Shown: one piece after another, positions 1-7,263 of the stretch
How positions within the stretch are numbered: the stretch's first letter is position 1
Layout of the letters: every line of letters starts with the position of its first letter
Source of the DNA: UBA6078 sp964468685
GTDB lineage: Bacteria > Desulfobacterota > Syntrophia > Syntrophales > UBA2210
DNA length: 19,264 nt
Direction: 5' to 3'
Assembly: GCA_964468685.1 (NCBI GenBank)
Contig: CAYXUH010000027.1
Coordinates: 1 to 19,264 of the forward strand
Program-made: the position numbers and the translations under genes
The notes under the pieces: generated by a model
Database searches by the model: none
What the model was told of the DNA's origin: nothing
Seen by the model: only the letters and a program-made list of their open reading frames with translations

Positions 1-228
1 CTGCGTTGCCTTCATCCACTCGTAGGCGCGCCGGGCCTCGTCAAGATATCCGGCAACCCCGAGTCCCATGGCACTCTCGACATGGTCCCACGGGTCCGTC
101 TTTCCCCCTTCGGACCATGGAATCTCTCCGCTCTTTCTCTGCAGCCCGGCGATAAACGCCCCCATCTCTTTGCAGTTGATAAACTGCCCTATGATGTCTC
201 TCGAAAGATTCAGCTCCATGTCGGTCAT
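1..228 (-). CDS. Prenyltransferase / squalene-cyclase-like (alpha-toroid) protein, N-terminal part only
   Basis: The gene starts in the window and runs off the left edge, leaving about 76 N-terminal residues. The translation begins MTDMELNLSRDI and carries a stretch IPWSEGGKTDPWDHVESAMG, followed by an AYEWMKATQ segment. From memory this matches the first repeat of 'prenyltransferase and squalene oxidase repeat' proteins with an alpha/alpha-toroid fold, which keep a G-x-IPW-x-x-GG-x-x-DPWDHVE motif. Real terpene cyclases need a DxDD or equivalent motif further on, which is outside the window, so enzyme activity is unknown. The ATG at 228 overlaps the stop of the upstream methyltransferase (ATGA). 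The in-frame ATG at 219 sits 8 nt after an AGGA and may be the true start. Translational coupling to the methyltransferase and glycosyltransferase suggests a shared pathway. Confidence 0.7.
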   Translation of the reverse strand, partial: MTDMELNLSRDIIGQFINCKEMGAFIAGLQRKSGEIPWSEGGKTDPWDHVESAMGLGVAGYLDEARRAYEWMKATQ

Positions 229-923
229 CCTTTTCTGAGATAAAAGACTATACTCTTCGCCATCAGTGGGTTCAACATCTTGTCCAGTATCCTGGTCAGG
301 GGCGGATGTTTCATAATGTCCCACTCAAGAAATTTTTTGTAAAGGTTTACACACCGGGACGCCTCGTTCTTGTGGCCGACGATGCACTTCAACCACCAGT
401 ACGGCGCGTGCAGGGCGTGTTTATAACGAACCCTCCAGCATTGTGTGCCCGCGTCTTCCAACAGTGAGAGTAACTCCCGCTTGGTGTATATTCGTATGTG
501 CCCCCCCGGTTCGTTGTGATAATCCGATGAAAGCGCCCAGCATATACGCTCCGGGAGAAACCTCGGCACGCTCACAACCATATTTTTCCCCGGCTTCAGG
601 ACCCTGACCAGTTCAGCGATAGCGGCCCTGTTTGCAGGGATATGCTCCAGGACCTCCGAGCAGATGACTACGTCAAAGGCATTGTCCCTGAAGGGCAGCC
701 TCGTGGCGTCGGCCTGCGATACCGCCCATGAAGCGCCGTTCCCGTCCAGACGTTCCAGGACAAACGCGGTCTTGATCAGGTCTTCCCTGTTGAGATCAAC
801 ACCGACAACATCCGCGCCCAGGGTCCTGAATATCTCACAGGTGTGGCGGCCGTTGCCGCATCCGGCATCGAGGACCCGGTCTCCCGGCCGTATGCCTAAC
901 AATTCAAAATCAGCGGTGAGCAT
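225..923 (-). CDS. Class I SAM-dependent methyltransferase
   Basis: This is a 232-residue Rossmann-fold methyltransferase (Methyltransf_11 type). SAM-binding motif I is LDAGCGNG at residues 18-25, the acidic end of strand 2 is VVGVDLN, and motif IV is FDVVICSEVLEHI around residues 83-95. The C-terminal part, with PGGHIRIYTKRELLSLLEDAG, is typical of small-molecule or glycan methyltransferases. The acceptor cannot be told from sequence. I chose the ATG at 923; a TTG at 947 would add eight residues but has only a weak ribosome site. The gene overlaps the end of the glycosyltransferase by 14 nt, and its stop overlaps the next start by 4 nt. The three genes are therefore probably translated from one mRNA and may act on the same glycoside or glycolipid. 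Confidence 0.9.
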   Translation of the reverse strand: MLTADFELLGIRPGDRVLDAGCGNGRHTCEIFRTLGADVVGVDLNREDLIKTAFVLERLDGNGASWAVSQADATRLPFRDNAFDVVICSEVLEHIPANRAAIAELVRVLKPGKNMVVSVPRFLPERICWALSSDYHNEPGGHIRIYTKRELLSLLEDAGTQCWRVRYKHALHAPYWWLKCIVGHKNEASRCVNLYKKFLEWDIMKHPPLTRILDKMLNPLMAKSIVFYLRKG

Positions 924-2181
924 CGATAGCTTCCCGATACACGTCAACGGTTCTCTGCGCCGCGTGTCTCCACGTAAAAGAATCCCTTACACGCCTGAGT
1001 CCCGCTTCTCCCAGCCGGCGGCGTCGATCGGGATCATCAAGGAGTGAGATGATTGCCTCCTCCAGTGCCCCGCTGTCCGCAGTCGGCACGAGAATGCCCG
1101 CATCCCCCACCACCTCCGGCAGGGCTCCCCCTACCGTGCTTATCACCGGCACACCACAGGCCATGGCCTCACCGGCCGGCATCCCGAACCCCTCGTACAG
1201 AGAGGGAATCACGGCCATTGTGGCACGGGCATAGTAGGAGGCGAAGTCTTCATACTCGATACGCCCCGTGAACGTTACACAGTCCCGGATTCCGAGTTTT
1301 CTGACAAGTCCCTCTATAACTCCGTTCTTCTTCGGCGTCCCCACCACGGTAAGCCTTATATTTCTCTTCTTCTTTATTGATGCGACCGCCTCGAGGAGGT
1401 ATCTGAGCCCTTTGAGGGGGGTATCCGCACTGTTTGTTACCAGTACCTGATCATCAGAGCGCTGTACATCAGGGAGAGGATAGAAGAAGTCCGTATTGAT
1501 CCCATTGGGAACAACCCGAAACTTGCGGCTCGATGTGCTGAAGTCTCTGCTGATGTCCTTCTTTGAGCACTCCGAAACAGTGATGATGTGGGAAAGACGG
1601 CGCGATACCCTTTTCTGCATGCCGAGAAAGGAATACCACCTCCGTGCCTTGATCTTTTGGATCAGGGATCGGGAGGACCTTATTTCCACATCCCTGTCGA
1701 CGGTGATCGGGTGATGGATAGTCGCCACCGTCGGAAAGCCGAGGCGGGGGAGACCTAGTATGCCGTACGAGAGACATTGGTTGTCGTGTATGATATCGTA
1801 ATTCAGTCTCTTTCTCCTGAAGTGATTATAGGTTCTCAGACCAAATGTAAAGGGTTCCGGAAACCCCCCCGACGATACGCCGAGGAACTCCAGCTGGTTG
1901 ATCGGGGATGCCAACAAAGCGCCCAGACTTGCCGGTCTGAAGAGATGATTGGGGTTATACAAATCGAGGTTCGGCATTTTGTGGAGTCCGATGCCCTCTG
2001 CCAGTTCGGGATAGGGGGGACCCGATACGACATCCACCGTATGCCCCAGTTCCGCCAAGGCCCTGCTCAGATAATCTACGTACACCCCCTGCCCCCCGCA
2101 CGTGGGATTTCCCCGGTAGGTCAGAAGACATATCCTCAAAGGATCAGTATGGTTGGGTAATCTGGAAGCCGTATGCTCCAT
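910..2181 (-). CDS. GT4-family (GT-B fold) glycosyltransferase
   Basis: This 423-residue protein has the two-domain GT-B layout. The N-terminal acceptor domain has the glycine-rich loop GNPTCGGQGVYV at about residues 24-35 and ATIHHP at 153-158. The C-terminal nucleotide-sugar domain has VVPNGI near 223-228 and the GT4 EX7E motif, with E330 and E338 in SLYEGFGMPAGEAMACG, followed by GGALPEVVGDAG. It is a retaining glycosyltransferase by family; donor and acceptor are unknown. There is no signal peptide or membrane helix, so it is cytosolic or peripheral. It is the first gene of a coupled three-gene cassette with the methyltransferase and toroid protein. A 210-nt gap with a terminator-like hairpin separates it from the dehydratase genes, so it probably has its own promoter. 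The ribosome site is poor: AAGG lies 12 nt before the ATG. Confidence 0.93.
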   Translation of the reverse strand: MEHTASRLPNHTDPLRICLLTYRGNPTCGGQGVYVDYLSRALAELGHTVDVVSGPPYPELAEGIGLHKMPNLDLYNPNHLFRPASLGALLASPINQLEFLGVSSGGFPEPFTFGLRTYNHFRRKRLNYDIIHDNQCLSYGILGLPRLGFPTVATIHHPITVDRDVEIRSSRSLIQKIKARRWYSFLGMQKRVSRRLSHIITVSECSKKDISRDFSTSSRKFRVVPNGINTDFFYPLPDVQRSDDQVLVTNSADTPLKGLRYLLEAVASIKKKRNIRLTVVGTPKKNGVIEGLVRKLGIRDCVTFTGRIEYEDFASYYARATMAVIPSLYEGFGMPAGEAMACGVPVISTVGGALPEVVGDAGILVPTADSGALEEAIISLLDDPDRRRRLGEAGLRRVRDSFTWRHAAQRTVDVYREAIDAHR

Positions 2182-2215
2182 CGTGTACAGATACCTTGTA
2201 TCCCCCCGGAAATAG

Positions 2216-2240
2216 AAAAAAACAGGTCACAATCCCCTGT
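2216..2240 (-). terminator. Candidate intrinsic terminator
   Basis: Read on the minus strand, ACAGG and CCTGT can pair around a 9-nt loop and run directly into seven T residues. The stem is short (5 bp), so efficiency is uncertain. It lies downstream of the activase gene and 34 nt before the glycosyltransferase start. It could end the dehydratase transcript or act as an attenuator in the glycosyltransferase leader. Confidence 0.45.
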
Positions 2241-2251
2241 CAGAGGAGGTA

Positions 2252-2280
2252 TTCCTAGCAGATTTATGACCGGAGGTCAA
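2252..2280 (-). promoter_or_regulatory. Candidate promoter for the glycosyltransferase cassette
   Basis: On the minus strand, TTGACC (2275-2280) and TAGGAA (2252-2257) are 17 nt apart, and a TG dinucleotide just before the -10 could make it an extended -10 site. An inverted repeat TGACC-GGA-GGTCA (2267-2279) overlaps the -35, as an operator might. The -10 matches consensus at only three of six positions, so this is a weak call. Confidence 0.3.
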
Positions 2281-2287
2281 TAAAGAG

Positions 2288-2319
2288 AAGGCTTTAAGGT
2301 ATGGGAAATAGCCTTTTTT
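2288..2319. terminator. Hairpin with T-tract, possible bidirectional terminator
   Basis: AAGGCT and AGCCTT form a 6-bp stem around a 16-nt loop. On the plus strand it ends in six T residues. On the minus strand, the direction of the genes, the tail is only CTCTTTATT. No plus-strand gene ends here, so its use is unclear. It sits about 70 nt past the activase stop. Confidence 0.3.
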
Positions 2320-2323
2320 GACA

Positions 2324-2338
2324 CTGAACGTCGTTCAG
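2324..2338. promoter_or_regulatory. Perfect palindrome, candidate operator
   Basis: CTGAACG and CGTTCAG are perfect inverted repeats around a single T, giving a 15-nt palindrome. TetR-family operators often have this size and a GAACG/CGTTC half-site. It lies between the activase stop and the glycosyltransferase start. No regulator gene is in the window, and the role is inferred from symmetry only. Confidence 0.3.
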
Positions 2339-2391
2339 GGTAAAATCGCTGCGGATTGTCGGCCATACCGGTATATCAAACAGGTACTTCT

Positions 2392-3159
2392 CTATAACTT
2401 CACCGCCATGACAGCGGCCCCGATTGCGCCGTTGACCTGGGCAAATTCCGAAACCTCTATGGAGACGCCGAGGACCTTCTCCAGTGCCCGGACCACCCCT
2501 ATGTTTCGGGCGACCCCACCCGTCATCATAACAGGCTCCTTTACCCCTACCCTCCTGGCCATGGAGGAGATACGCGATGCCACGGATTCGTGAATTCCCG
2601 CTATAATATCTTCCCGGCTCTCACCCTTTGCTATGAGTGAAATCACCTCTGATTCGGCGAATACCGTGCAGATGCTGCTTATCTTCGACGGGGTGCCGGA
2701 TCGCAGAGACAGGATGCCGAAATCGTCAAGATTCGACTCCATAGCCCGCGCCATAACTTCGAGAAACCTTCCCGTGCCGGCCGCGCACTTGTCATTCATC
2801 GCGAAGTCTTTTACCGTGCCGTTGGGATTTATAGCCAGTACTTTGCTGTCCTGTCCCCCGACATCTATAATCGATCTGACCTCGGAATTCAGATAATACG
2901 CCCCGGCGCCGTGGCATATAATCTCCGTTATGGCCTTGTCGGCAAATGTCACACTGTTTCTCCCATACCCGGTAGACACGATCTTCTCTATCGACGACTT
3001 GTCCATCTCCAGCTCCTTGAGGAGATCATCAAATACGTCTGTGCCCGCCTGCTGTGCGTTGTATCCCGTAAAGGCCACCTTCGAGCCAAGGATCCGGCCA
3101 TTCGACAGGACAGCCGCCTTGGCGGTTATGGAGCCGATATCTATTCCCGCAGTAATCAT
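2392..3159 (-). CDS. CoA-substrate-specific enzyme activase (BadF/BadG/BcrA/BcrD/HgdC family ATPase)
   Basis: The 255-residue protein matches the HgdC-type activator of 2-hydroxyacyl-CoA dehydratases in length and motifs. The ASKHA phosphate-binding loop GIDIGSITAKA is at residues 5-15, a second nucleotide motif IIDVGGQDSK at 97-106, and the adenosine-site motif TGGVARN at 213-219. C125 in NDKCAAGTG and C164 in SSICTVFAES are the two family cysteines that bridge one [4Fe-4S] cluster between two subunits. In the family, ATP hydrolysis drives a low-potential electron into the dehydratase or reductase. A good ribosome site (AAGGA, 8 nt) precedes the ATG. It is the last gene of a three-gene unit, 28 nt after its likely partner subunit. 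It may equally serve a benzoyl-CoA-reductase-like enzyme. Confidence 0.94.
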   Translation of the reverse strand: MITAGIDIGSITAKAAVLSNGRILGSKVAFTGYNAQQAGTDVFDDLLKELEMDKSSIEKIVSTGYGRNSVTFADKAITEIICHGAGAYYLNSEVRSIIDVGGQDSKVLAINPNGTVKDFAMNDKCAAGTGRFLEVMARAMESNLDDFGILSLRSGTPSKISSICTVFAESEVISLIAKGESREDIIAGIHESVASRISSMARRVGVKEPVMMTGGVARNIGVVRALEKVLGVSIEVSEFAQVNGAIGAAVMAVKL

Positions 3160-3187
3160 ACGATGGTTCCTTCAATCCTTTCTGGTT

Positions 3188-4423
3188 TTACCCCTTCTGG
3201 TTGATCATTTCCATGAAGGCATCTATCCTTGTTTCCGTCTGGCTTTCGGAGAAGGATCGCTCGTCCACCATATGGGATTCGATAATGACGGAGGGGATGC
3301 CTCTTTCCCTCTGCACTGCCCTCTGTATGTCATACTGCCCCAATGAATAGGGCTTGCAGCTCCGGTTGGAATGCATGACAAAACCGTCCACGTCATACTT
3401 ATCCACCATCTCAAGGACTATCTTTATCATCTCGTCAACACCGATGTTGATATACGCCCTGGCATATCCCTCGCCCATGGAATCGAGGAAACTGCCCTCG
3501 TCCTTCGTATACCTGAGACTCATGGACCACGAGGAGGTATAGGTGTCTGCCACGAGGCAGGCGTCATGCGCCGCGAACTTCTCGGAGAGCCACCTCAGCC
3601 GGTACCAGATCGGCAGATTGTCCCACAGCAGCCGGTACTTCTCATTCGGGACAGCACCGATACCGTCGGCAACGCGCTGTTCCATCTCCTTCAAGAGCGA
3701 CCGATAGTAATCCACCGCTGTCTGGGTCCCCCGCAAGGTAACGATGAGGGCCAGGTGAAAGAACGCGTCGAAACAGGTCATGGGCGAAGGCCTGTTCATG
3801 GCGGTGTCAAGAACCGCCTGCCACAGGCGCTGAGCCTCCACCGACAGACGTCCCACCTCTTCCATCCGGTCACGATCGAGCCTCTTTTTACAGACACCTT
3901 CGAGAAAAATCACATACTCTTCGACCTGTCTTTGAACGTATTTCTTCGCCTCATCGGCGTACTCGGTGTGGCAGAAGGGCGTGTCAAAGATAAAGAGTGG
4001 AACGTTATAATAGCGCGCCTGAATTTCATACCACTTCATCACCGTGCCGCATATGTTGTTGCAGCACACCAGCATGTCGGGTTTCGGCAGCCCCCCTATG
4101 GGTCCGCCGTCTACCAGGGAACAGGCGATATCGGCCCGCGCGTAGGAGCACAGATCCCCGCTGTATCCCATCTCCTCCGCCTTCTGGCACAGATCGGCCC
4201 CCATCTTCGATGCCCCGATCATGGCCCCGTGGTTTTCCGGATAGACTGGGATTATATCCATCGCTATCAGTGGCTCCACCGGCCCCCCGCTGGTAATCCA
4301 CGCCACCTTTTTACCCGTTTGCTCGGCCGTCTTGGCGTCTATATAGTAGCCGGCCATGATCTCCCTCATCTTTCCAGCCGACTGCATTTCTTTGCTGCCC
4401 TTGCTCTTATCGGTCTCCGTCAT
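3188..4423 (-). CDS. 2-hydroxyacyl-CoA dehydratase / benzoyl-CoA reductase-type subunit (HgdA/BcrB-like)
   Basis: This 411-residue protein belongs to the HGD-D family, cytosolic iron-sulfur enzymes that use a ketyl-radical or Birch-type one-electron step on a CoA thioester. Conserved segments are LCSYARADIACSL (C92, C101), PKPDMLVCCNNICGT (C120, C121, C125) and HSNRSCKPYSLGQYD (C356). The family binds its [4Fe-4S] cluster with three such cysteines. The C-terminal MVDERSFSESQTETRIDAFMEM is the usual family ending and resembles the larger (alpha or B) subunit. Substrate cannot be assigned, since hydroxyglutaryl-, phenyllactyl-, lactoyl- and benzoyl-CoA enzymes share these motifs. AAGGAG precedes the ATG at good spacing. 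It lies 27 nt after the first subunit and 28 nt before the activase. Confidence 0.93.
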   Translation of the reverse strand: MTETDKSKGSKEMQSAGKMREIMAGYYIDAKTAEQTGKKVAWITSGGPVEPLIAMDIIPVYPENHGAMIGASKMGADLCQKAEEMGYSGDLCSYARADIACSLVDGGPIGGLPKPDMLVCCNNICGTVMKWYEIQARYYNVPLFIFDTPFCHTEYADEAKKYVQRQVEEYVIFLEGVCKKRLDRDRMEEVGRLSVEAQRLWQAVLDTAMNRPSPMTCFDAFFHLALIVTLRGTQTAVDYYRSLLKEMEQRVADGIGAVPNEKYRLLWDNLPIWYRLRWLSEKFAAHDACLVADTYTSSWSMSLRYTKDEGSFLDSMGEGYARAYINIGVDEMIKIVLEMVDKYDVDGFVMHSNRSCKPYSLGQYDIQRAVQRERGIPSVIIESHMVDERSFSESQTETRIDAFMEMINQKG

Positions 4424-4450
4424 GTTTTCACTCCTTCTTCAGTGCACAGC

Positions 4451-5566
4451 TTACAGCATGTGGATGAACGTCTCGAATCTGGTCAGCAGTTGCCCTTCGG
4501 ACGGCAGCTGATCTTCGATCTCCAGCAGCATGCTGGGGATCCCTTCTCTGTCCAGAAACCCCTTCAGGTAGGGATAGTCGAAAGCGTGCGGGTCACAGAA
4601 TTTCAACAAGAGGAAGACAACCCCTTGAGCATTATGTTTCCTGACCGCATCCAGGAGTCTCTCCCCCCGGGCGGTGTTCGATGTATGTTTCGCGGGGCAT
4701 ACCGGCCGTTCTATATACCGGTTCACGATCGCCGCAATGGGGTCACCCTCCGTGTTTACGAGACCCTCAAAATACCTCGAACCGGTGCACAGGTCATCCC
4801 ATACAACGGCACCGCCCGCCTTCTCGAAGATGGTATAGATGTCGGGCTGGTCACAGATACTGCCGCTTAGGATAATCCTCTTTTTCGCGGTATCCGTTGA
4901 AGGGGCTCTCTCTTTGAGCACCTCTATCACCTCGGGGAGCCTCTCTGCGAGATGGTCCCTGTCCATGATCATGGAGCCCTTGACTATCGCATACAGATCG
5001 CTCCCCGTCAGGATATCCGGATTCGCGGAACGTAGTTCGTATATGGTGCTGAGACAGCCGCGTATCCGGTTATAGGTGCCGATAGACTGCCTCAGCGCCT
5101 CATCGGTTATCCGGACACCCATGCCCTCCTCCAGGTCACGTCTGAACTTGCGGAGGACATCCTCCATGTACTGCCGCGCGCTTTCGGTGTCCAGCTTTAC
5201 CGGCAGGACAACATCCGCGAAAAAGGCGAATTGGGTATTGAGACGCCAGATATCGGAGAGGCGCTGGATCGTATCACAGGTATGGGGAAAGACCGCGCCG
5301 TCGAGATAGGCCAGTCTGCCCGCAAGCGCGTCCTCGAGCACGCCCCTCGCAAGAGAACAGCTGTAGGCCTGCAGGTGCGCGTCGGCCAGGCTGATCATCT
5401 CTTTCGTGCCGAAAAGTCTCAGTGGATGAATCCCTGCCGCGAGTATGATCTCCTCGGGGGTATAGGAGCACAGGCACCCCACGATCTTCTTCCCCCCCTT
5501 CTTCAACCCTTCGGCATACTTCCCGGTGTTCAGTGCTGCCTCGTAAAAATCAGTTAACTCCTCCAT
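4451..5566 (-). CDS. 2-hydroxyacyl-CoA dehydratase / benzoyl-CoA reductase-type subunit (HgdB/BcrC-like)
   Basis: This 371-residue protein is the smaller partner subunit of the dehydratase pair. It has the family N-terminus VGCLCSYTPEEIILAAGIHPLRLFG, the cysteine segments AYSCSLARG (C70) and PHTCDTIQRL (C97), then DDLCTGSRYF (C260), KFCDPHAFDYPYLK (C324) and the C-terminal LLEIEDQ plus GQLLTRFETFIHML. These are hallmarks of BcrC/BadD/HgdB proteins, which hold a [4Fe-4S] cluster and pair with the other subunit around the active site. It is first in the operon, after a 245-nt gap from trkH, so a promoter should lie just upstream. AAGGAAGGA stands 6 nt before the ATG. No CoA-transferase, ferredoxin or acyl-CoA dehydrogenase gene is adjacent to show the substrate. 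Confidence 0.93.
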   Translation of the reverse strand: MEELTDFYEAALNTGKYAEGLKKGGKKIVGCLCSYTPEEIILAAGIHPLRLFGTKEMISLADAHLQAYSCSLARGVLEDALAGRLAYLDGAVFPHTCDTIQRLSDIWRLNTQFAFFADVVLPVKLDTESARQYMEDVLRKFRRDLEEGMGVRITDEALRQSIGTYNRIRGCLSTIYELRSANPDILTGSDLYAIVKGSMIMDRDHLAERLPEVIEVLKERAPSTDTAKKRIILSGSICDQPDIYTIFEKAGGAVVWDDLCTGSRYFEGLVNTEGDPIAAIVNRYIERPVCPAKHTSNTARGERLLDAVRKHNAQGVVFLLLKFCDPHAFDYPYLKGFLDREGIPSMLLEIEDQLPSEGQLLTRFETFIHML

Positions 5567-5811
5567 ACGTGTTCCTTCCTTTTGGCGTAATTATTTCAGC
5601 GCACACTTACCTCTGACGAACCGTTCTCGTCAAAGCTCGGACTATCAAACCCGTAAAGGGCTGTCTGATATTTTGGAAATACCCCCCCTTACCACAGACT
5701 ACGTGGGGAACTGGTAGCACATTCCCATGAACCTGTCACTCGTTTTTTGATTGATTTTCTCAACGCAGGGGACCAGGGACAAGAATATGACAAAGGATAC
5801 AATGAAAGCGT
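5567..5811. other. Intergenic region upstream of the dehydratase operon
   Basis: This 245-nt gap contains no convincing ORF. It must hold the 3' end of the trkH transcript and probably the promoter of the dehydratase unit. I see several short inverted repeats, but no hairpin with a T-tract for the minus strand and no good -35/-10 pair. Confidence 0.6.
5614..5632. promoter_or_regulatory. Inverted repeat upstream of the dehydratase operon, candidate operator
   Basis: TGACGA and TCGTCA are perfect inverted repeats separated by 7 nt, about 50 nt before the first dehydratase subunit. On the minus strand TTGACG (5628-5633), a possible -35, overlaps one arm, but no clear -10 follows at 17-18 nt. 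Function is inferred only from position and symmetry. Confidence 0.3.
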
Positions 5812-7263
5812 CTATTTTTTCCAAAATTCGGGGATCAGCAGGATAATGACCGTATAGATCTCAAGCCTCCCGGCGAGCATACAGAAGGAGAGGACCCATT
5901 TACCCAGACAGGGGATCTCGCTGTAGGTTGCGGAGGGATTGACGGCCCCGAAACCGGGGCCTACATTTCCTATGGTAGCGGCGACGGACGAGAACGCCGT
6001 CATCATATCCAGGCCGAGAAGGGTCAGGATGATGGAGGCGACAATCGTCATCGTAAGATACAGCAGGAAAAATCCCCAGATACTCGCCATGGTTTCGGGG
6101 TACACGATCCGCTTGCCAAGCTTTACCGCAGTGACGGCATGCGGATGAACGAGCCGGTACAGCTCTTGATAACTGTGTTTCAGGATGAGAAGGATCCTGA
6201 GACACTTGATGCCTCCTCCCGTGGACCCGGCCGATCCCCCCACAAACATCAGCACCAGGAGAATCATCTTCGACAGGGACGGCCAGTTGTCGAAATTGGC
6301 GGTGGTAAAACCGGTTGTCGTGATGATGGAAACAACCTGGAATGAGGCGTACCGAAAATATCCCCCTGTTTCATAAACCGCATTCTGTTTCAAATTGATG
6401 GTTATGATGATGACGGCGGTCAGTATAATCCCGAGGTACAGGCGCAATTCGCTGTTTGACAGGATCGCCCTGAAGTTCCCCATGATAAGACTGTAATGAA
6501 GCGTAAAGTTTATCCCGGCAACCAGCATAAAGAAGGTGATAACCCCGTCTATATAAGCGCTGTGGAATTGCGCGATACTGGCATCACCGGTGGAAAACCC
6601 GCCGGTGGCCATCGTGGTAAAACTGTGGCAGAGGGCATTGAATACGTCCATCCCCCCCGTGAGCAGCATGATAAATTCAACAATAGAGATGATGATATAG
6701 ACTATCCAGAGAGTGCGGGCCGTTTCTGCAATGCGGGGGGTGATTTTGTCCTTCACCGGGCTGGGCAGTTCGGCCTTATATAGCTGCATACCCCCGACGC
6801 CGAGGAGCGGCAGGATGGCAATGGACAGTATGATAATTCCCATCCCCCCCAGCCACTGGGTGAGGGAACGCCAGAGGAGTATCCCGTGGGGAAGGTCTCC
6901 TATGTTTGGGATGACCGTGGCCCCGGTCGTGGTGAAGCCCGAGATGGATTCGAAAAAGGCGTCACTGAAGTGGGGCAACACGCCATGGAACATATAGGGG
7001 AAAGCCCCGAACAGCGCCGCGAGAAACCATCCCGTGGCAACGATAAGGAATCCCTCCTTGTGTGTCAGGCCTATCGTTCCATTGACCGGTTTGAACAGGA
7101 AATAGAAGAGCGCGCCGATACAGAGAGCTACCGCGATGGAGTACAGAAAGGCGGCGGCATCCCCCTCCCCGTAGTAGAGGGAACAGGAGAGAGGGAGGAG
7201 CATGGTAAGACCCAGGAAGAAGACGAGGGTCCCTAGAATATAGAGTATATTCTTTGTGTTCAT
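5812..7263 (-). CDS. trkH: Potassium uptake protein, TrkH family
   Basis: This 483-residue membrane protein has the four repeated M1-P-M2 units of the Trk/Ktr/HKT superfamily. The selectivity-filter loops can be seen in order: TTTGA at 111-115, ATGGF at 219-223, TTTGF at 315-319 and GNVGPG at 432-437. Each supplies the glycine that lines the K+ pore. The GGSAGSTGGGIK segment at 342-353 fits the conserved gating region of the third repeat. The length matches bacterial TrkH/TrkG. Its ATG overlaps the trkA stop by 4 nt (ATGA), so the channel and its regulatory subunit are translationally coupled. It is the last gene of the long biosynthetic operon. Confidence 0.96.
   Translation of the reverse strand: MNTKNILYILGTLVFFLGLTMLLPLSCSLYYGEGDAAAFLYSIAVALCIGALFYFLFKPVNGTIGLTHKEGFLIVATGWFLAALFGAFPYMFHGVLPHFSDAFFESISGFTTTGATVIPNIGDLPHGILLWRSLTQWLGGMGIIILSIAILPLLGVGGMQLYKAELPSPVKDKITPRIAETARTLWIVYIIISIVEFIMLLTGGMDVFNALCHSFTTMATGGFSTGDASIAQFHSAYIDGVITFFMLVAGINFTLHYSLIMGNFRAILSNSELRLYLGIILTAVIIITINLKQNAVYETGGYFRYASFQVVSIITTTGFTTANFDNWPSLSKMILLVLMFVGGSAGSTGGGIKCLRILLILKHSYQELYRLVHPHAVTAVKLGKRIVYPETMASIWGFFLLYLTMTIVASIILTLLGLDMMTAFSSVAATIGNVGPGFGAVNPSATYSEIPCLGKWVLSFCMLAGRLEIYTVIILLIPEFWKK

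Noticed and set aside
3371..4870. Long open frame (499 codons) on the plus strand opposite the dehydratase genes
   Set aside because: The minus-strand frames have full family motifs, proper ribosome sites and operon spacing. The plus-strand frame spans two real genes and their spacer and has no recognisable domain.
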